Positions 13,784 through 25,289 of a stretch of DNA of 64,000 nucleotides are shown in pieces. Below the pieces are notes generated by a model. That model was not told the origin of the DNA. It saw only the letters and a program-made list of their open reading frames with translations, and searched no databases. The stretch covers positions 5,007,625-5,071,624 of the forward strand of contig JAJEKV010000038.1 of assembly GCA_021234155.1 (NCBI GenBank), written 5' to 3'. This stretch comes from Isoetes taiwanensis. Its lineage: Eukaryota; Streptophyta; Lycopodiopsida; Isoetales; Isoetaceae. Numbering within the stretch: the stretch's first letter is position 1; the number at the start of each line of letters is the position of its first letter. The translations under genes and the position numbers were made by a program.

Positions 13784-13855
13784 TTTCTCAACTCGCGAGT
13801 CGAGAAACCCCCTAAGTCTTTAACGTTTTTCCTTTCTCGACTTGTGAGTCGAGAA
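13784..13855. repeat. Two palindromic CTCGACTCGCGAGTCGAG-type repeats
   Basis: Palindromes at about 13,784-13,807 ('tctcaactcgcgagtcgaga') and 13,833-13,855 ('tctcgacttgtgagtcgaga') lie between the stop of the unknown gene and the exon of the FCP1-like gene. Each could fold into a 9-10 bp stem. Confidence 0.8.
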
Positions 13856-14059
13856 TCTCCTTTCGTAACTGACAGCTTTCGTCATTCCGGAGACATCGAG
13901 CGCAATCAATTTGGATCATTGTCACTATCACAGGGATTTGCTAGCGATTCAATTCCATAGGAGGATACTGCATCCAAAAAAGGTAGTCCAGTAGAAGACA
14001 ATGGGACCATCAAGAAAGGACCTGACACTACAAGAGAATGCCTGCTAGACGTCAGGAAA

Positions 14060-14290
14060 ATCGTCAGGCGGTCCAAGGTGGGTTTTTAAGCGCATAGTGA
14101 CGATTGTAATGACGACTGGGCTGACGTATAACCTGACGAATACTGTCTGATGCATATCCTGACGAGTAGCCTGATGCAAAATTTTCTGACTATTAGTCTG
14201 ACGAAAACTCTGACGAAGAGCCTGACGATTGGTCTGACTAGAGGTCTGACGAGCAAGCTGACTAGTATCCTGACGTAAACGTCTGACGAA
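14060..14290. repeat. CACTA left subterminal repeats (unit 1)
   Basis: Dense copies of CTGACGA / CTGACTA every 10-20 bases. The array continues on the far side of the nested LTR element at 17,356-17,440. In En/Spm such subterminal repeats are the binding sites of the TNP1 (TNPA) protein. Confidence 0.85.
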
Positions 14291-14624
14291 TGTTTGGATT
14301 CTTGGCATACACCCTGCAACAGCAGTCCATGACTGCCGGATGCTACAAAGCTGCCATGCTCATGATCACAAAACAAGAACAAGACAAGGAAATATGTACA
14401 AAGAATGAAGGGGAACGTGGCCAAATGAGGCTCTCCAAATATGAGATAAACCTGAGTACATCTGAAGAGGCTCCGGTCTAATATAGTATAGACCGCAAAT
14501 CTGAGCCGTACATCTAACTAATCTAAGCCATACACTTAAGTTAACCTAAGCATGCCAAGTGTCAGTCTGCCACCACTGACACCTAACATGTGCATGCACA
14601 ATGTTAACCACTAGGTGGTTAACA
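14291..14624 (-). repeat. LTR (3' LTR in element orientation)
   Basis: TG...CA-bounded direct repeat matching 17,017-17,350, with the polypurine tract immediately inside it at 14,625-14,640. Confidence 0.9.
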
Positions 14625-15044
14625 CTGCCCCCCCCTAAAAGTTTGTTAGCACAAAAACATGTACAGACTTTTATAAGATAAGTCCGACAATTACAATATG
14701 GTGCCAAAAAATTTTAGGGGCGAAAATGATGGTACTGGTAATGGTTGGTTTTGTCGCCGCAAAAGATCTTCATGAATGTGTCGATGACAGATAAGATCCG
14801 AAAGAATGTCGATGCAGAACGTGGATCATAGGAACTGGGGCAAGAAAAATATGAAGACTATCCCCTTATATCATGGGGAAGTCCATTTGAACAAACAATG
14901 CCCAAAATTTTACTTAAAAACAAGTATAATAGGGGGCTTAAAAAGATAAACACCATAAAAATGTGCCCCGTGATCAGCCATAGGGGAGCGTGAGCATGGG
15001 AAATAAAAAGCATGAAGAGCGTGGCAAAGCGTGGGTCTTAAAAT

Positions 15045-15165
15045 TACAGAGCGTGGCGTTTGCGTGGTCAACCGGCGTGGTCAATTTGCGTGGTCAAACG
15101 GCGTGGTCAAGTTGCGTGGTCAACCAGCGTGGTCAATTTGCGTGGTCAATCGTGGGCAAAAATAC
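15045..15165. repeat. Short tandem repeat GCGTGGTCAA(N)3-5
   Basis: At least seven copies of 'gcgtggtcaa' spaced 14-15 bases apart, in the interior of the LTR element. Further isolated 'gcgtgg' and 'gagcgtg' words extend from about 14,985 to 15,290. No coding sense. Confidence 0.85.
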
Positions 15166-16997
15166 AGAGCGTGGGGTGTGATCGTGACTTTTTAAGTAGC
15201 GTGGCCGTGAGCGGTTATCAGCCAGCAAAATTATTTTGCCCGTGGCGTGGAGCGTGACCCGTGAGTGAGAGCAGTAAAGTGAGCGTGGGTCCCCTGCACG
15301 TGACTAGGGCACGGCAAGAATATAGGGTACCCTAAAAGGTGCAGAAAGGGGCGGCCAAATCTGAGCCATTGGAAAAGAAACCCTAGCAGATCGTGAACTG
15401 CAACCCTAACGTGGAGAAAACTGGTGCGAGGCATGGCGGCCGGATTACTGCAATGGCAAGCCAAAATTTCCGGAGTTCTGCTAATGGAAAGTGCCAAAAT
15501 GGAATGCAGGGCCTGGATATAGTAGGTTTGCTGATAGAAATCTCTGAAAAAGGGGAGGCAAGGCCCTGATAGAGTGCCGGAATCTGAGCGTCTAAATCTG
15601 CTTGGATATCGTCGGAGAGAGCTTGAATGGCCTTGAATCTGGGCGGCAGAGCTTGGAAAGATAAAATATCTAACTCCCAAAGATGTTCAAATTGAATCCA
15701 GTGGTGACTGATGAAATGTTTGCTTGTTTGCAGATATGCAGATTAAACAGCTTGAAGAAGGCCGACCTGATGCTTCAAGGATCCGCTGATAAATGTGCTT
15801 ATTGAATTTGCAACCGGTACTTGCGGGAGCAGATGGATATAATATGCGAATTGAGTGTAGGTGATGCAGAATAGCCAAAGGTGTCAAACCAGACGAGACT
15901 CTGCTGGTGAATAATGGATGGGGGCTAGCCACAGAGCTGGCCCTCTTGAAAAACTTAATAAGAAGGACGATTGGAAGTTGCAGACTGAAGAGATCCAGAT
16001 ACTTGAAAAACTTGGCCAGATAAAATTGCTGGTGAAGAGATTGCCGTCTGTATGTGCTTTGTGCAGCTTTGTGCAGATGAAATGTGAAGAATGGCCACTG
16101 GTTTGTGAAAGCTGGATCAGATGAAATAGCCGATACTCTGTGCTGCCCAGTTTAGATAGAGGAAAAATGACGATTCTGGAAACAACTGGCTGTCGTGTGC
16201 CATCCCTGCCCATCTCTGTGCAACAGCATGAAAACTTGAAAAGATAGGAGAACAAGTGCTCTGTACTGCTTGATCGATTGTGTGCAGGTACCCAGCTTGG
16301 AAAAGTAATACAATAGATTTAAAATTCCTCTGTCATATGTGCTTAATTCTGCCCCAACTTGGCTGGTATCTGTGATAATCCCCGAGCCCAAAGAACTTTA
16401 TAATACTCGTGTATCTGCAGGAACTGGCTTATAAGAATAGAAACAGAGTGCAGAAGAAAGCCATAATAAACAGCAGGGAACTCGAATCAGGTAACTCAAA
16501 TGGATGGGCTCAAAGGGGGCTAGCCCAGTGCTGGCCCTCGAAAAATAAACTGAAAGAGAATATTTTTGGTGTGCCAGAGCACTATTTCTGATAAAACTGA
16601 GAGAAAAACAGAGGATAATGAAAAAATCATGATATTTTGACAATTTTTCAGCAAATAGAAGAGAAAAGAGGATCAAACTGTTGATTTTTCTGAAGATCTT
16701 GCAGAGAGGAGTGCTGTCACCACTCCAGAAATCCTGAAACTGCAAACTGTGCTTGCTGCACTTGAAAAAACAGAGTCTTGAGAACAGATTTACGAAATTA
16801 AATTTGATCAGCTGGCAGAATCATCAGCTGTGTGGAAAACAAACGCCGCCAAGCGGATACACAAATCGACTTGGTTGGGCAAACTAAGGAAACCTAACAG
16901 GGGAAGAATAGTATACAAGAAATCGTCAAAACGGGGAAAAATTGGAGCAGCAAGACAACAGCGAACAGCAAGGGAGCAGAAAGTGATCACGAGCGAA

Positions 16998-17016
16998 CCC
17001 GGCATAACGGCGCCAA
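16998..17016 (-). other. Primer binding site of the nested LTR element
   Basis: Read on the minus strand, TTGGCGCCGTTATGCCGGG directly follows the LTR end. The TGGCGCCGTTGCCGGG-like layout is a primer-site pattern in plant LTR elements. I did not match the tRNA exactly. Confidence 0.55.
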
Positions 17017-17350
17017 TGTTTGGATTCTTGGCATGCACCCTGCAGCAGCAGTCCATGACTGCCGGATGCTACAAAGCTGCCATGCTCATGATCACAAAAC
17101 AAGAACAAGACAAGGAAATATGTACAAAGAATGAAGGGGAACGTGGCCAAATGAGGCTCTCCAAATATGAGATAAACCTGAGTACATCTGAAGAGGCTCC
17201 GGTCTAATATAGTATAGACCGCAAATCTGAGCCGTACATCTAACTAATCTAAGCCATACACTTAAGTTAACCTAAGCATGCCAAGTGTCAGTCTGCCACC
17301 ACTGACACCTAACATGTGCATGCACAATGTTAACCACTAGGTGGTTAACA
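17017..17350 (-). repeat. LTR (5' LTR in element orientation)
   Basis: Direct repeat partner of 14,291-14,624. The differences seen are both A/G, within the first 40 bases of the plus-strand reading. Confidence 0.9.
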
Positions 17351-17355
17351 ACGAA

Positions 17356-18529
17356 TATACTGACTATTAATCTGACTATTTAACGTCAGACAAATAGTCA
17401 GCATATTCGTCAGAGTATTAGTCAATTTATTCGTCATACTTATGTTTTTCTTGAATCATTTCCCTCGAATTCGAAGCTTGGCTTGTATGTTTTGTTTGAA
17501 TCATTAGCACTTTAATGGCATGCATGAAACACAATAACTTTTACGTCAAGGAACTAAAGATAGATAGAAGCACAAAACATCACACATTTTCCCTTTAAGC
17601 AAGGGGTAAGTTATTGGTTATTAAATCTACTAGACATTGCACTTCAAACAAAATTCCATCACACATCACACATCACACATTTTCCCTTTTGAGGCCTTTA
17701 CACTAAGTCCTTAGTAAGTACATCCAGACTCGATTTTTACCAATTGAAATAATTCAAAGTGCATTGGGGAGTGCGTTTAGACATGGCATCTCCAACAAAG
17801 TGCACTTCAAACAAAATTCCGGCGTAAGTTATGGGAATTAGCAATAAGCAAGGGGTAAGTTATTGGTTAATAAATTTGCGCTTCAAACAAAATTCCGGTC
17901 TAAGTTCTGGAAATTAGCAATAAATGACAATATCTTTGCTTCCTTATTTATAAAACCAATGTTCTTGTTATCTTTGCTTCCTTATTTATGATCTTGTGAT
18001 ACTTTGAACCTATGCACTCTTTAAAACCATTCTATATTACTACCATATGAGCTAACTAATTAGATCATAAAATTGTTCGCCTTAGGTTTAGGTTTATAGA
18101 AAAAAAAAAGAAATAGGTTTAGGAAAAAAAAAAAAGGGTCTTCAAAAAGCATGTGAGAAATATCCCACATGCATGTTTCAAATTATGGAATCTCATTTAA
18201 AAGGAGTTAACTTTCAAATTCTAATAACATGTGACTAGCCTGGCTGTCGCACCCCTTGGGGACACCCTTGGGAAAGTGGCAATGGTGCGTGTAGGGGATG
18301 CCTTACAATGATACGAACCATTGATCATGTGACTAACAACCTTGATGGTGCTTAATTCAAGGGTTCTCTTAACCATTGATCATGTGACTAACAACCTTGA
18401 TGGTGCTTAATTCAAGGGTTCTCTTAACCACGCAAGTGGGGCGGGGATTTGTGGAAGGCTTTGCTGAGAAAGGTACTAGTCATGGCCTGAAGGGATGCAC
18501 ACTCAGCGAAGGCCTACATGTTCCAACTC
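17356..18529. other. Non-coding CACTA interior (unit 1)
   Basis: Starts with the continued CTGAC repeats. It then holds AT-rich DNA with repeated 'aagcaaggggtaagttattgg' and 'cttcaaacaaaattcc' words, and a 55-bp tandem duplication at about 18,320-18,427 ('cattgatcatgtgactaac'...). No ORF with known homology. Confidence 0.6.
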
Positions 18530-18960
18530 CTAGGGTGGCCACCTAGGACCCGGGGGGGGGGGTGTATGGTGTGTGTCTCTATGAGTCTCTATGATGAGTC
18601 TATGTTGTATGAATGGCCTGAGGGGATGCACACTCAGTGAATGCCTACATGTGGCACAAGGAGTTCCAATTGTCGCTCTACGTCCTCTTACTCTACCTCT
18701 TTCCTCTTCCTCTTCCTCATGCGCATTCCCTTCTTCCTCAAGGATTGCATTGGAAATATATCGTCGTGATGTTGGTGCTGTAGGGATTACAATCCACCAA
18801 TCTCTATTTTGAGGGTTGACATGAAAAAAAAACTTGCTCAACTTGATGTGGATACACAAATGGTTCACTTGCATCTACTAACACATGCGTAGAATCAACT
18901 TCAAAAAAACCAGATGGGTGTGGTCGCACTGTTTGATTTCTTCCACGATATAGAGGCTTA
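18530..18960 (-). pseudogene. TNP2-type transposase C-terminal fragment (unit 1)
   Basis: On the minus strand the frame holds CKSKWFKPLYRGRN (near 18,950), then FFHVNPQNRDWWIVIPTAP and an acidic E-rich stretch. This pattern (aromatic-rich WF..., then QVFYV-dP-...W-vv) is that of DUF4216, the C-terminal domain of CACTA TNP2 transposases. Only this tail is left and it is further degraded than in unit 2: its E-rich tract is short and the end after about 18,660 is replaced by other sequence. An in-frame stop lies just upstream of the CKSKWF codons. Confidence 0.6.
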
Positions 18961-19034
18961 AACCACTTGGATTTGCAAAGTTGTTATTCTGTTTCAGGAA
19001 AAGCAAATACTCACATTGTCTTGTTTGCTTGCAG

Positions 19035-21018
19035 TGAGAAATCCATTAATGCCCCTGAAATTAATGAGGATGAGGAAGATGATGATGTTGACGAGGAGGA
19101 GGAGGACGATGAAGTGCCGGAAGATTATGATGTTGTATTTTCTAGTCTCACTAATAAGACGACTGGGGTATGCATTTTTTGTTTCATTGAGTTTAAGTTC
19201 TAACTGTGATATCTGTCTAATAAATGTTGGTTTTTCTATTTTTCTCATTTCACTATGCATAGGTCACTGTAGTGCAAGGAGGTGACCTGCATCTGGACGA
19301 GAAATGTCAAGTATGGGATACTGCCCTTGGTAATGCTGTCAAATACTTTTGCACAGAAATTGATAAAGATTGGAAGCAAGTGAAAGCATCCAGAAAGAGA
19401 AGGTTATTGCATCATATGGAAAGCAAGTTTGGTAAAGGCGTGATGGGTCATAGACTTTTGTACAAAGCAGGGCGCAAATTTAACCACTGGAAGTAAGTAT
19501 CTTTGTGTTATGTAAATGCTACATTATTTCAGAATTGTTTAATCATGCAAAGCAATTGTGTAGAAATTGGTTGGCAAGAAGTAAGACTGATACTGCCCCT
19601 GCACATGTTAAGCCTAAAGTTTGGGATAGATTTCGAGAAGGCTATGGTAAAAATAACGGCCAACAAGTAAAAGCACCTCATTCAAAAAAGGAGACACCAA
19701 GAGTGGGACGACGCGGATATGATGGCATCAATGCTGACTATGTAAGAACACAAGTAACTTTTTGAAGGTTTCTTTAACTAATTATTTTTTTACCTTGTAG
19801 TATCGAGATTGGGGTTGTTATCCTTCGGCAACAACTTTTCGTAAAATAGTGGAGAAAGTGCCTTACAAGAACAATCGGGATACTTTAATTGCCCAAGGAA
19901 GAGTTCCTAGAAACGTAAGTATTAATCTTGTTTTAGAGCATTATGTTTTTTTTTTTTTTGTAAAAGGATGAAATTAAACGTCTTGAGTCGAAGATGCAAT
20001 TGAGCTGCTGCATTACAGAATTTCAGCTTAATTCTTAAGATAATTAGTGGCAACAGAAAAGCACTATTTGGGCAACAGAATTTCAGTAGAGGACGAAGGT
20101 CTATTTGGGTACTCTTGGTTGCCCTCCTGACATGCGCAGATCTGAACCATTTTTTGCCCTGAATGCATTTTTGTGACCCGAGGCACTATTGCCTTAGAAA
20201 TATATTTCCTGCAACTTGTATTAACAACAATCAGGAAAAATAGCCCTATCTCAGAAACAGAATGACCTAGCATGCATTTTTATGATATACTATACAGATT
20301 CATCTTTTGAAGGAGTATTTGCAGCTAAAATATTTCCCTTTTATGAGCTGACACATTGCTCACTATTTGTTTGTAGTTTAAGGCGTTGGACCATTTAGGA
20401 AAGAAAGGGGCGAGGAAGAACAAGGAGCGCAAAAAGAAAAGGAAGGTTAGTATATGCTTCTATGGCATATATTCACAAAAGGATTAAATTTGAATTGTTT
20501 TTATATAGGAGGTAAACATCGAGGTGGATGGAGTTTTAGGACAAGATCAAGTGGACATTGGTGAAAATGGAGGACCTGACATAAATGAAATAGGAGGGAA
20601 TGACTTCAATGGATTCAATGGAGGTTATGGAGATGCTAATGCAATTGTTGATGGAGGTGAGGGAGATGTTAATGAAAATGTTGATGAAGGTGAGGTTGAT
20701 AAAGGGGAGAAAGAAGACGTAGTAGTAGAAGGAAGGAATGACATTGAAGAAGAAAATGTTGAATATTTAGAGGATAATGATGAAGCTACACCCAATTGGG
20801 TACATGATATGCTGCTGGATGCGGAGATGAGGGCTCCTCCAAGAGAGAAGGAAATGACGGCTAGGAAGAAAAAGGCAAGTGATAATGTGTCCACTTCACG
20901 GAAAAAAGGCAAGAAGGGCAGCCGCAAAGTCATCAGCAGAAACTTGAGCCCTGACTTTGTGGATGAAACTGTGGCTAAAAACATTGCGCAGTATAAGTCA
21001 ATTCAAAAGCGCGTTTGA
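19035..21018 (+). CDS. TNP1-like CACTA accessory transposase (unit 1), 6 exons, 5' incomplete
   Basis: Spliced exons with GT-AG ends: 19,035-19,167; 19,263-19,492; 19,564-19,741; 19,801-19,914; 20,377-20,445; 20,509-21,018 (stop TGA). The frame is maintained across every junction, e.g. FNHWK|NWLARSKTD and ADY|YRDWGCYP. The product has an acidic N-terminus (DEEDDDVDEEEEDDEVPED), a central basic-aromatic region (KPKVWDRFREGYGKNNGQQ, then HSKKETPRVGRRGYDG) typical of Ptta/En/Spm TNP1-family proteins, a Lys/Arg patch, an acidic Asp/Gly/Asn-rich stretch and a basic tail (SRKKGKKGSRKVI). In En/Spm the TNP1 product binds the subterminal repeats and assists excision. No ATG exon is visible, because the upstream DNA is the antisense TNP2 fragment, so a 5' exon may be lost or lie further away. 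No internal stop was seen. Confidence 0.75.
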
Positions 21019-21325
21019 AGTACTAGCATCTGAAACGATGACACTCTTGTTCTAAAATTTTCCAGCTTACTTAGGAAGTATATATCTTTCGAACTTGTTG
21101 CTGACAGGATTTTAGCTAATAGAAAGTCTATTTTGATGTGAAGGCATATTATTATTTTGTAATTGAGTTTGCAAAATTGAACTAATGGAAAGTATTAATG
21201 TGTATATCTTCTGTAATGTGAAGTCACACTATTATTCTCTTATTGAAATTTGCAATTAATTGAATTGACCTCCGACTTATCTATTCTTATCTGACTATCG
21301 AGCTAGCTAGGTCTGATTATATAAT

Positions 21326-21738
21326 GACGGTTTCATGGTGACTAATAGAGTGACCATTGTTTTGACTAGTATCCTGACTAGTATCATGACTAAGACCCTG
21401 ACTACTGTCCTGACTAAAAACCTGACTAGTATCATGACTAATATCCTGACTACTGTCCTAACTAATAACTTGACCATAAGTCTGCCCAATATGCTGACTA
21501 TTAAGCTGACGATTCTTTTGACTAATCATGTCTGACTATTAACCTGACGATCACTCTGACGCAACTCCTGACGTTGAGCTGATGATTTACCTGACGCATC
21601 ATCTGACGCACAATCGTCAGATAATATGAGTCAGCCTAATCGTCAGCTAAACGTCAACCAGTCAGCCTGGGCATTTGTCTGACTTGTGAAGGCTTTCTGA
21701 CGATTTACCTGACGTCTAGCAGGCATACTCTTGTAGTG
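21326..21738. repeat. CACTA right subterminal repeats (unit 1)
   Basis: CTGACTA, TGACTAGTATC and CTGACGA repeats, many 12-18 bases apart, ending in the inverted CACTA terminus. The long ORFs on both strands here are repeat translations and not genes. Confidence 0.85.
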
Positions 21739-22537
21739 TGAAAGAATAATCATCCCGCCTTTGGATCCAGATCAAGAAGAAATCTGGTCAGAGCCAAACT
21801 CGAACTGGGATCTAGAGGGGCCCACCAAACTTGTAATTTTTTATGTCAATGGAGTTTTGGCTGCAGCGTACCACGGTGGTGACGTCCCTGAGCTTAACAC
21901 CTTACAGAAGCCGATAAAAGTATGGTCTAAGATCATGTATCCTCGGCCTAGAGCAAAAGAGATTATTGAATGGTGCCTAAAACGGGAATTCGAAGTGGCC
22001 ATATGGTCTTGTATGGCAAAGAAAAATATAGTCAATGTCCTTGGTGTTCTCGGCCTGCCCGTTTTGAAGTTCAAGTTTATTTGGGGAAATGAAAGGGTCG
22101 AACATGTGTCAGACCTCGATCCGGCCATCACAAAGGGGAAGTCTATTATGGTAAAAAGGTTGGAAAAGGTTTATGAAGCATACCAAGATTTTAACAAACA
22201 CAACACGCTGATCATAGACACTCCAGTGCTATCATAACTCGGACAATACAATCATTGCAAAGAGTTATCGACTAGAAGAGCATGAAACAGATAGGTGGTT
22301 GTCTTTCAATCTCGTTCCGGTGTTGGCGGAATCTCTGTTTTCCATTCTTGTGGCCGATGTGATTAGGAACTATCCGAACCTCAAGCAGGTTGATCCGGAG
22401 AGCAGCGCGATCATGAGGGCTATGGACGGGAAATATTATGGTGATCAAGAAGAGTGACCTTTGATTTCAGATAGCAAAGTTCTGTGAAGTTTGAAAAAAA
22501 CGTGGACAATTGTACTATATTCTCTAATGAAAGTACT

Positions 22538-22895
22538 TGTACATTGAGTTTTCACGGCCTTTCTCGACTCGTGAGTCAAGAAAGGCACTGCTTGTCCCAA
22601 TAATGAGACCATTTGTATGCTTCTTTGTGTGATTAGATGCAGCTATATTCTGTAATGAAATAGTTGTACATTGAGTTTCCAGGGCTAATCTTGACTCGTG
22701 AGTCGAGAAAGGCTTTGTTTGTTCTAATGATGAGTGTGTGATTGGATGCAGCCATATTCCGTAATAAAAATAGTTGTACATTGACTTTCCAGGGCCTTTC
22801 TCGACTCGCGAGTCGAGAAAGGCACTGCTTGTCCCAATGATGAGACCATTTATATGCTTCTTTGTGTGATTGGATGCAGCTATATGGAATGAATG
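22538..22895. repeat. Three imperfect repeats (108-129 bp) each with a palindrome (unit 1)
   Basis: Units start at 'tgtacattga' at about 22,538, 22,667 and 22,775. Each has a palindrome (22,558-22,583, 22,689-22,710 and 22,795-22,822), then 'tgtttgttctaatgatga' or 'tgcttgtcccaataatgaga', then 'tgtgtgattggatgcagc'. The third palindrome is perfect. The block lies just downstream of the FCP1-like stop, in what would be its 3' UTR. Confidence 0.85.
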
Positions 22896-22976
22896 CTCTC
22901 CAACCTATTTTGAATTCTGCATTCTTTTCTTTGTTACTCATGACTAATGGCACTGTAATTGTTAATCATTGACTCT

Positions 22977-23420
22977 CTTCGTTCTAGGTGGCTCTGGCAC
23001 AGATCCCGCTCAGGCTACACTCTTACCAGGGTTTTGGGATAAGCTTGCTCGTGATTGCAGACGCTATGGGACCTCAAGGGATGAGGAAGAGAGGAAGAAC
23101 ATTTCGCAAGTCCAGAAAGCTCAAAGTATCTTGCCAGCAATGCATGACATCCACGGAGGTTGGGGAACGAGCATATTCGGCCGACAATTGATGAAAAGAT
23201 GCGAGAGGAGGGTGGAGAAATAGGTTGGAGAGGTCAGCCTCGTGAGGCATTTCACGTTCTTCATGTTGCCCCCAAAGCTTATAGACGGCAAAAAGAAGCC
23301 CCGCATGTTCTTCCTGTAAGGTGGACCACCTACCATGATGATGTGACTGTAGTGACAGCAAGACCGCCACGGTCTCTGCATCCGTTGTAAAATACGTTGT
23401 AACTATTTAATTTATTAATA
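22977..23420 (+). other. Possible 3' exon or separate small gene (unit 1)
   Basis: After an acceptor-like 'gttctag' (22,987), one frame reads GFWDKLARDCRRYG and QVQKAQSILPAMHDIHGG up to a stop near 23,223. Another reads PPRSLHPL to a stop at 23,388-23,390, followed by 'attaataaa', a possible polyadenylation signal. I do not recognise the sequence. It could be a 3' exon of the FCP1-like locus or a broken neighbour. A diverged palindrome lies at 23,494-23,516. Confidence 0.3.
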
Positions 23421-23639
23421 AAAATTCCTTTTCAACTACAACTTTGGTTTCAATGTGTAATGAAATTCCTTTGCTTGAGTTATATTCTTGTTGTTCTCGA
23501 CTCGCGGTCCGAGAAAGACGGGGGAAAGATATAGTATGCTTGGACCCAACCTAACACAGAAATACTCAAATTTTGGATAGTTATCGAGGCCGAATAACAT
23601 TCCCTCGTCCTTTTCGTGTAAAATAACAGGGTTCCAAAA

Positions 23640-25289
23640 CAGACTTGTATTCATTTGGAGCAAGTACAGAGATAGTGAATAGGGTATCTGCCTCACCTGC
23701 TAAATGCATAACTTATCCCAAGTATAGCTCTCCTTGAGGACGCGTTCGGAAGTTCTGTAAGCTCAACATCAAATTTACTCTGGGCATTTTATTTCGTTGG
23801 TTCATTTTGTGCTTCCAGTCAACCAACATCAACATTCTGGTAATTACCAAACTAAATTCAAAATCTCCATTGCACTGTATATATGTCTTACTATATCCTC
23901 CCAAGTGAAAGAATAGATACTTTGGCCCACGTAAATGCAAATGAATAACTATAAGTTGCCTAGATAGTACAGCTAGACTCCATTCCTATGTAGAAATGCA
24001 ACAAAAAAATTGTATTTTAATTGTCTAGCTAGTAGACCCAAATAATAGTCCTTTGCACTTTAGAAGCCTAAACCCTTCAAGAACCAAGAAGCATACGAGC
24101 TGGTGCATAAATAAAACATGATCTGCTAAAGCTTCCTTTGTATTAACTGATTGAAGTCCTTCTACATACAACGTAGGCAGAGCATGGTATGCATAGGCAG
24201 ACAGGCAGGGAGGCTGAGCTCCTTGAAAATGAATCTCCTTGGAACTCTTCAACACGAAGTGTCGTCTTTGCAACGCAAGAAAATGATCTTATTTATGTAG
24301 AGTGCAATAGATCAGCCCGCAGGTAAACATAGTGCCAAAAATTTAAGAATATTTGATCATACAAAAAGGTAGACATGAGCTACATGCCAAAAGGCGATAA
24401 AAAGGTATCTCAGTAATCTCTGATCTAATATCAAACACTTCCAATTCCATTTTGAAATTATGACTATTGTAGTTGAATATCTTCGAGCATATAAATAAGA
24501 TACATATGCTGTAAAAGGAATTTTTAAACCAAACCTTGAAGCACAGATTGCAAAGCGAAACCATAAATAGAACAAAAAGGGAGACGCGATAATCCAAGAG
24601 CAAAATCAATGATCAGATCATGCAGTGTGGAGGCCACTTACCTGCTCGTTTTGGCTTCATCCCTAGGCAATTCGCTACACAACTAATAGTAAACAATCCT
24701 GTAATAATAGCAAAGATCTCCTGGAACAAACGTACCTTTGTTGTAAATTATTCATGGCCTTGCCATGGGCATCAAACAGGAATGCAGCAGATAAGCATGC
24801 AGCTAACTAACCACAATACAGATCTAAACTCAAACTGGAGTTTAAGAATGCCTGGCCATTACAAAACCTCTATATGAGCCTCAAACAGAGGGTTAAAAAG
24901 CTCCAAATAATGCGCTGATAATGCCAAAGCCAAAGCCAAATGTTCCGGCACCTAGAACAAAATATTGGATAAAATTCAAGATAGATAGATGGCTCCGTCG
25001 TTCAAGGCAAAATTGCATTGATGTGATCATAAAAAACTACTATTTTCTCTTTTCCACGCGTATCTCATGCAGATTACATCCTGCATCATCCTAATTCGAG
25101 GAAGCCATGCCTCCATATCCGGAAAAGCCCTAATCCGGCCAGCCTTCAGCGTGCAAAGCACAAATGAAATCATAATAAACAAAAAAATTTGCGATATTTG
25201 GAAATTAGTTCTTTTTTTTTTAAGGCAGGAAAAATCCCCAAAACTTTAGGAAAATGAGCCAAGCAAAAAACCAAAAAAGTTTTTCTCCA
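23640..25289. other. Non-coding leader of unit 2
   Basis: Matches 10,592-12,299 with many indels. No gene seen. It ends with 'ttttctccag', a likely splice acceptor for the next block. Confidence 0.6.

Larger units (their letters stand above)
14291..17350 (-). mobile_element. Non-autonomous LTR retrotransposon nested in the CACTA
   Basis: Two 334-bp direct repeats (14,291-14,624 and 17,017-17,350) start TGTTTGG and end GGTTAACA, and are flanked by the 5-bp duplication ACGAA (14,286-14,290 and 17,351-17,355). Orientation is minus. A purine tract (read on the minus strand, AGGGGGGGGCAG) abuts the LTR at 14,625, and a primer-site-like TTGGCGCCGTTATGCCGGG (minus strand) abuts the LTR at 17,016. 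No gag, protease or RT is visible in the 2.4-kb interior, so it is a LARD-like non-autonomous element. The two LTRs differ at only two positions by eye, so the insertion is young. It is absent from unit 2. Confidence 0.9.
14026..21738. mobile_element. CACTA (En/Spm) DNA transposon, unit 1
   Basis: The left end starts CACTACAAGAGAATGCCTGC and the right end is its inverted match (one mismatch in the first 31 bp; similarity continues to about 43 bp). The 3-bp target duplication TGA is at 14,023-14,025 and 21,739-21,741, as expected for CACTA elements. Subterminal regions are packed with short CTGAC(T/G)A repeats. Inside are a TNP1-like gene (plus strand) and a C-terminal scrap of a TNP2-like gene (minus strand). 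The element is non-autonomous for lack of a full TNP2, and has a nested LTR element at 14,291-17,350. Confidence 0.93.
13961..22457 (+). pseudogene. FCP1-like HAD phosphatase gene, split by CACTA (unit 1)
   Basis: The exon starts after an acceptor-like 'ccatag' (13,961) and runs to 14,025. The frame then resumes after the CACTA element at 21,742, reading through without a break once the element and one TGA copy are ignored. The HAD domain includes KLVIFYVNGVL, YPRPRAKEIIEWCLKR, FEVAIWSCMAKKNIVNVLG, FKFIWGNE and TLIID. A frameshift near 22,225 puts the end in another frame (SYRLEEHETDRWLSFNLVPV), ending at 22,457. Motif I is altered: FCP1 relatives have an Asp where this has Tyr (FYVNG), and the second Asp of motif III is also lost, so catalysis would fail even in an intact copy. 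The cellular role of the family here is unknown. Confidence 0.75.
10592..23639. repeat. Tandem segmental duplication, unit 1
   Basis: Starts at 'gtattcatttggagcaag' and ends at 'aacagggttccaaaa', and is followed at once by unit 2 starting with the same words. It matches unit 2 in order through a non-coding leader, an unknown gene block, the split FCP1-like gene with its CACTA element, and a 3' region with palindromes. Specific to unit 1 are the nested LTR element (14,291-17,350), a full TNP1 gene and a 55-bp tandem duplication near 18,320-18,427. Confidence 0.9.

Noticed and set aside
15231-15932. Minus-strand ORFs inside the nested LTR element as gag or pol
   Set aside because: No gag, protease, RT or integrase motif; composition is low complexity.
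21307-21535. Overlapping ORFs on both strands with a repeated xLTx pattern (also at 30,908-31,208 and 14,045-14,424)
   Set aside because: Translations of the CTGACTA subterminal repeats of the CACTA elements.
23074-23390. Minus-strand ORFs opposite the possible 3' exon
   Set aside because: Frames differ between the two units and match nothing; shadows.
13784-23516. Spaced palindromes as a CRISPR-like array
   Set aside because: Irregular spacing of 50 bases to kilobases, plant nuclear context, no cas genes.
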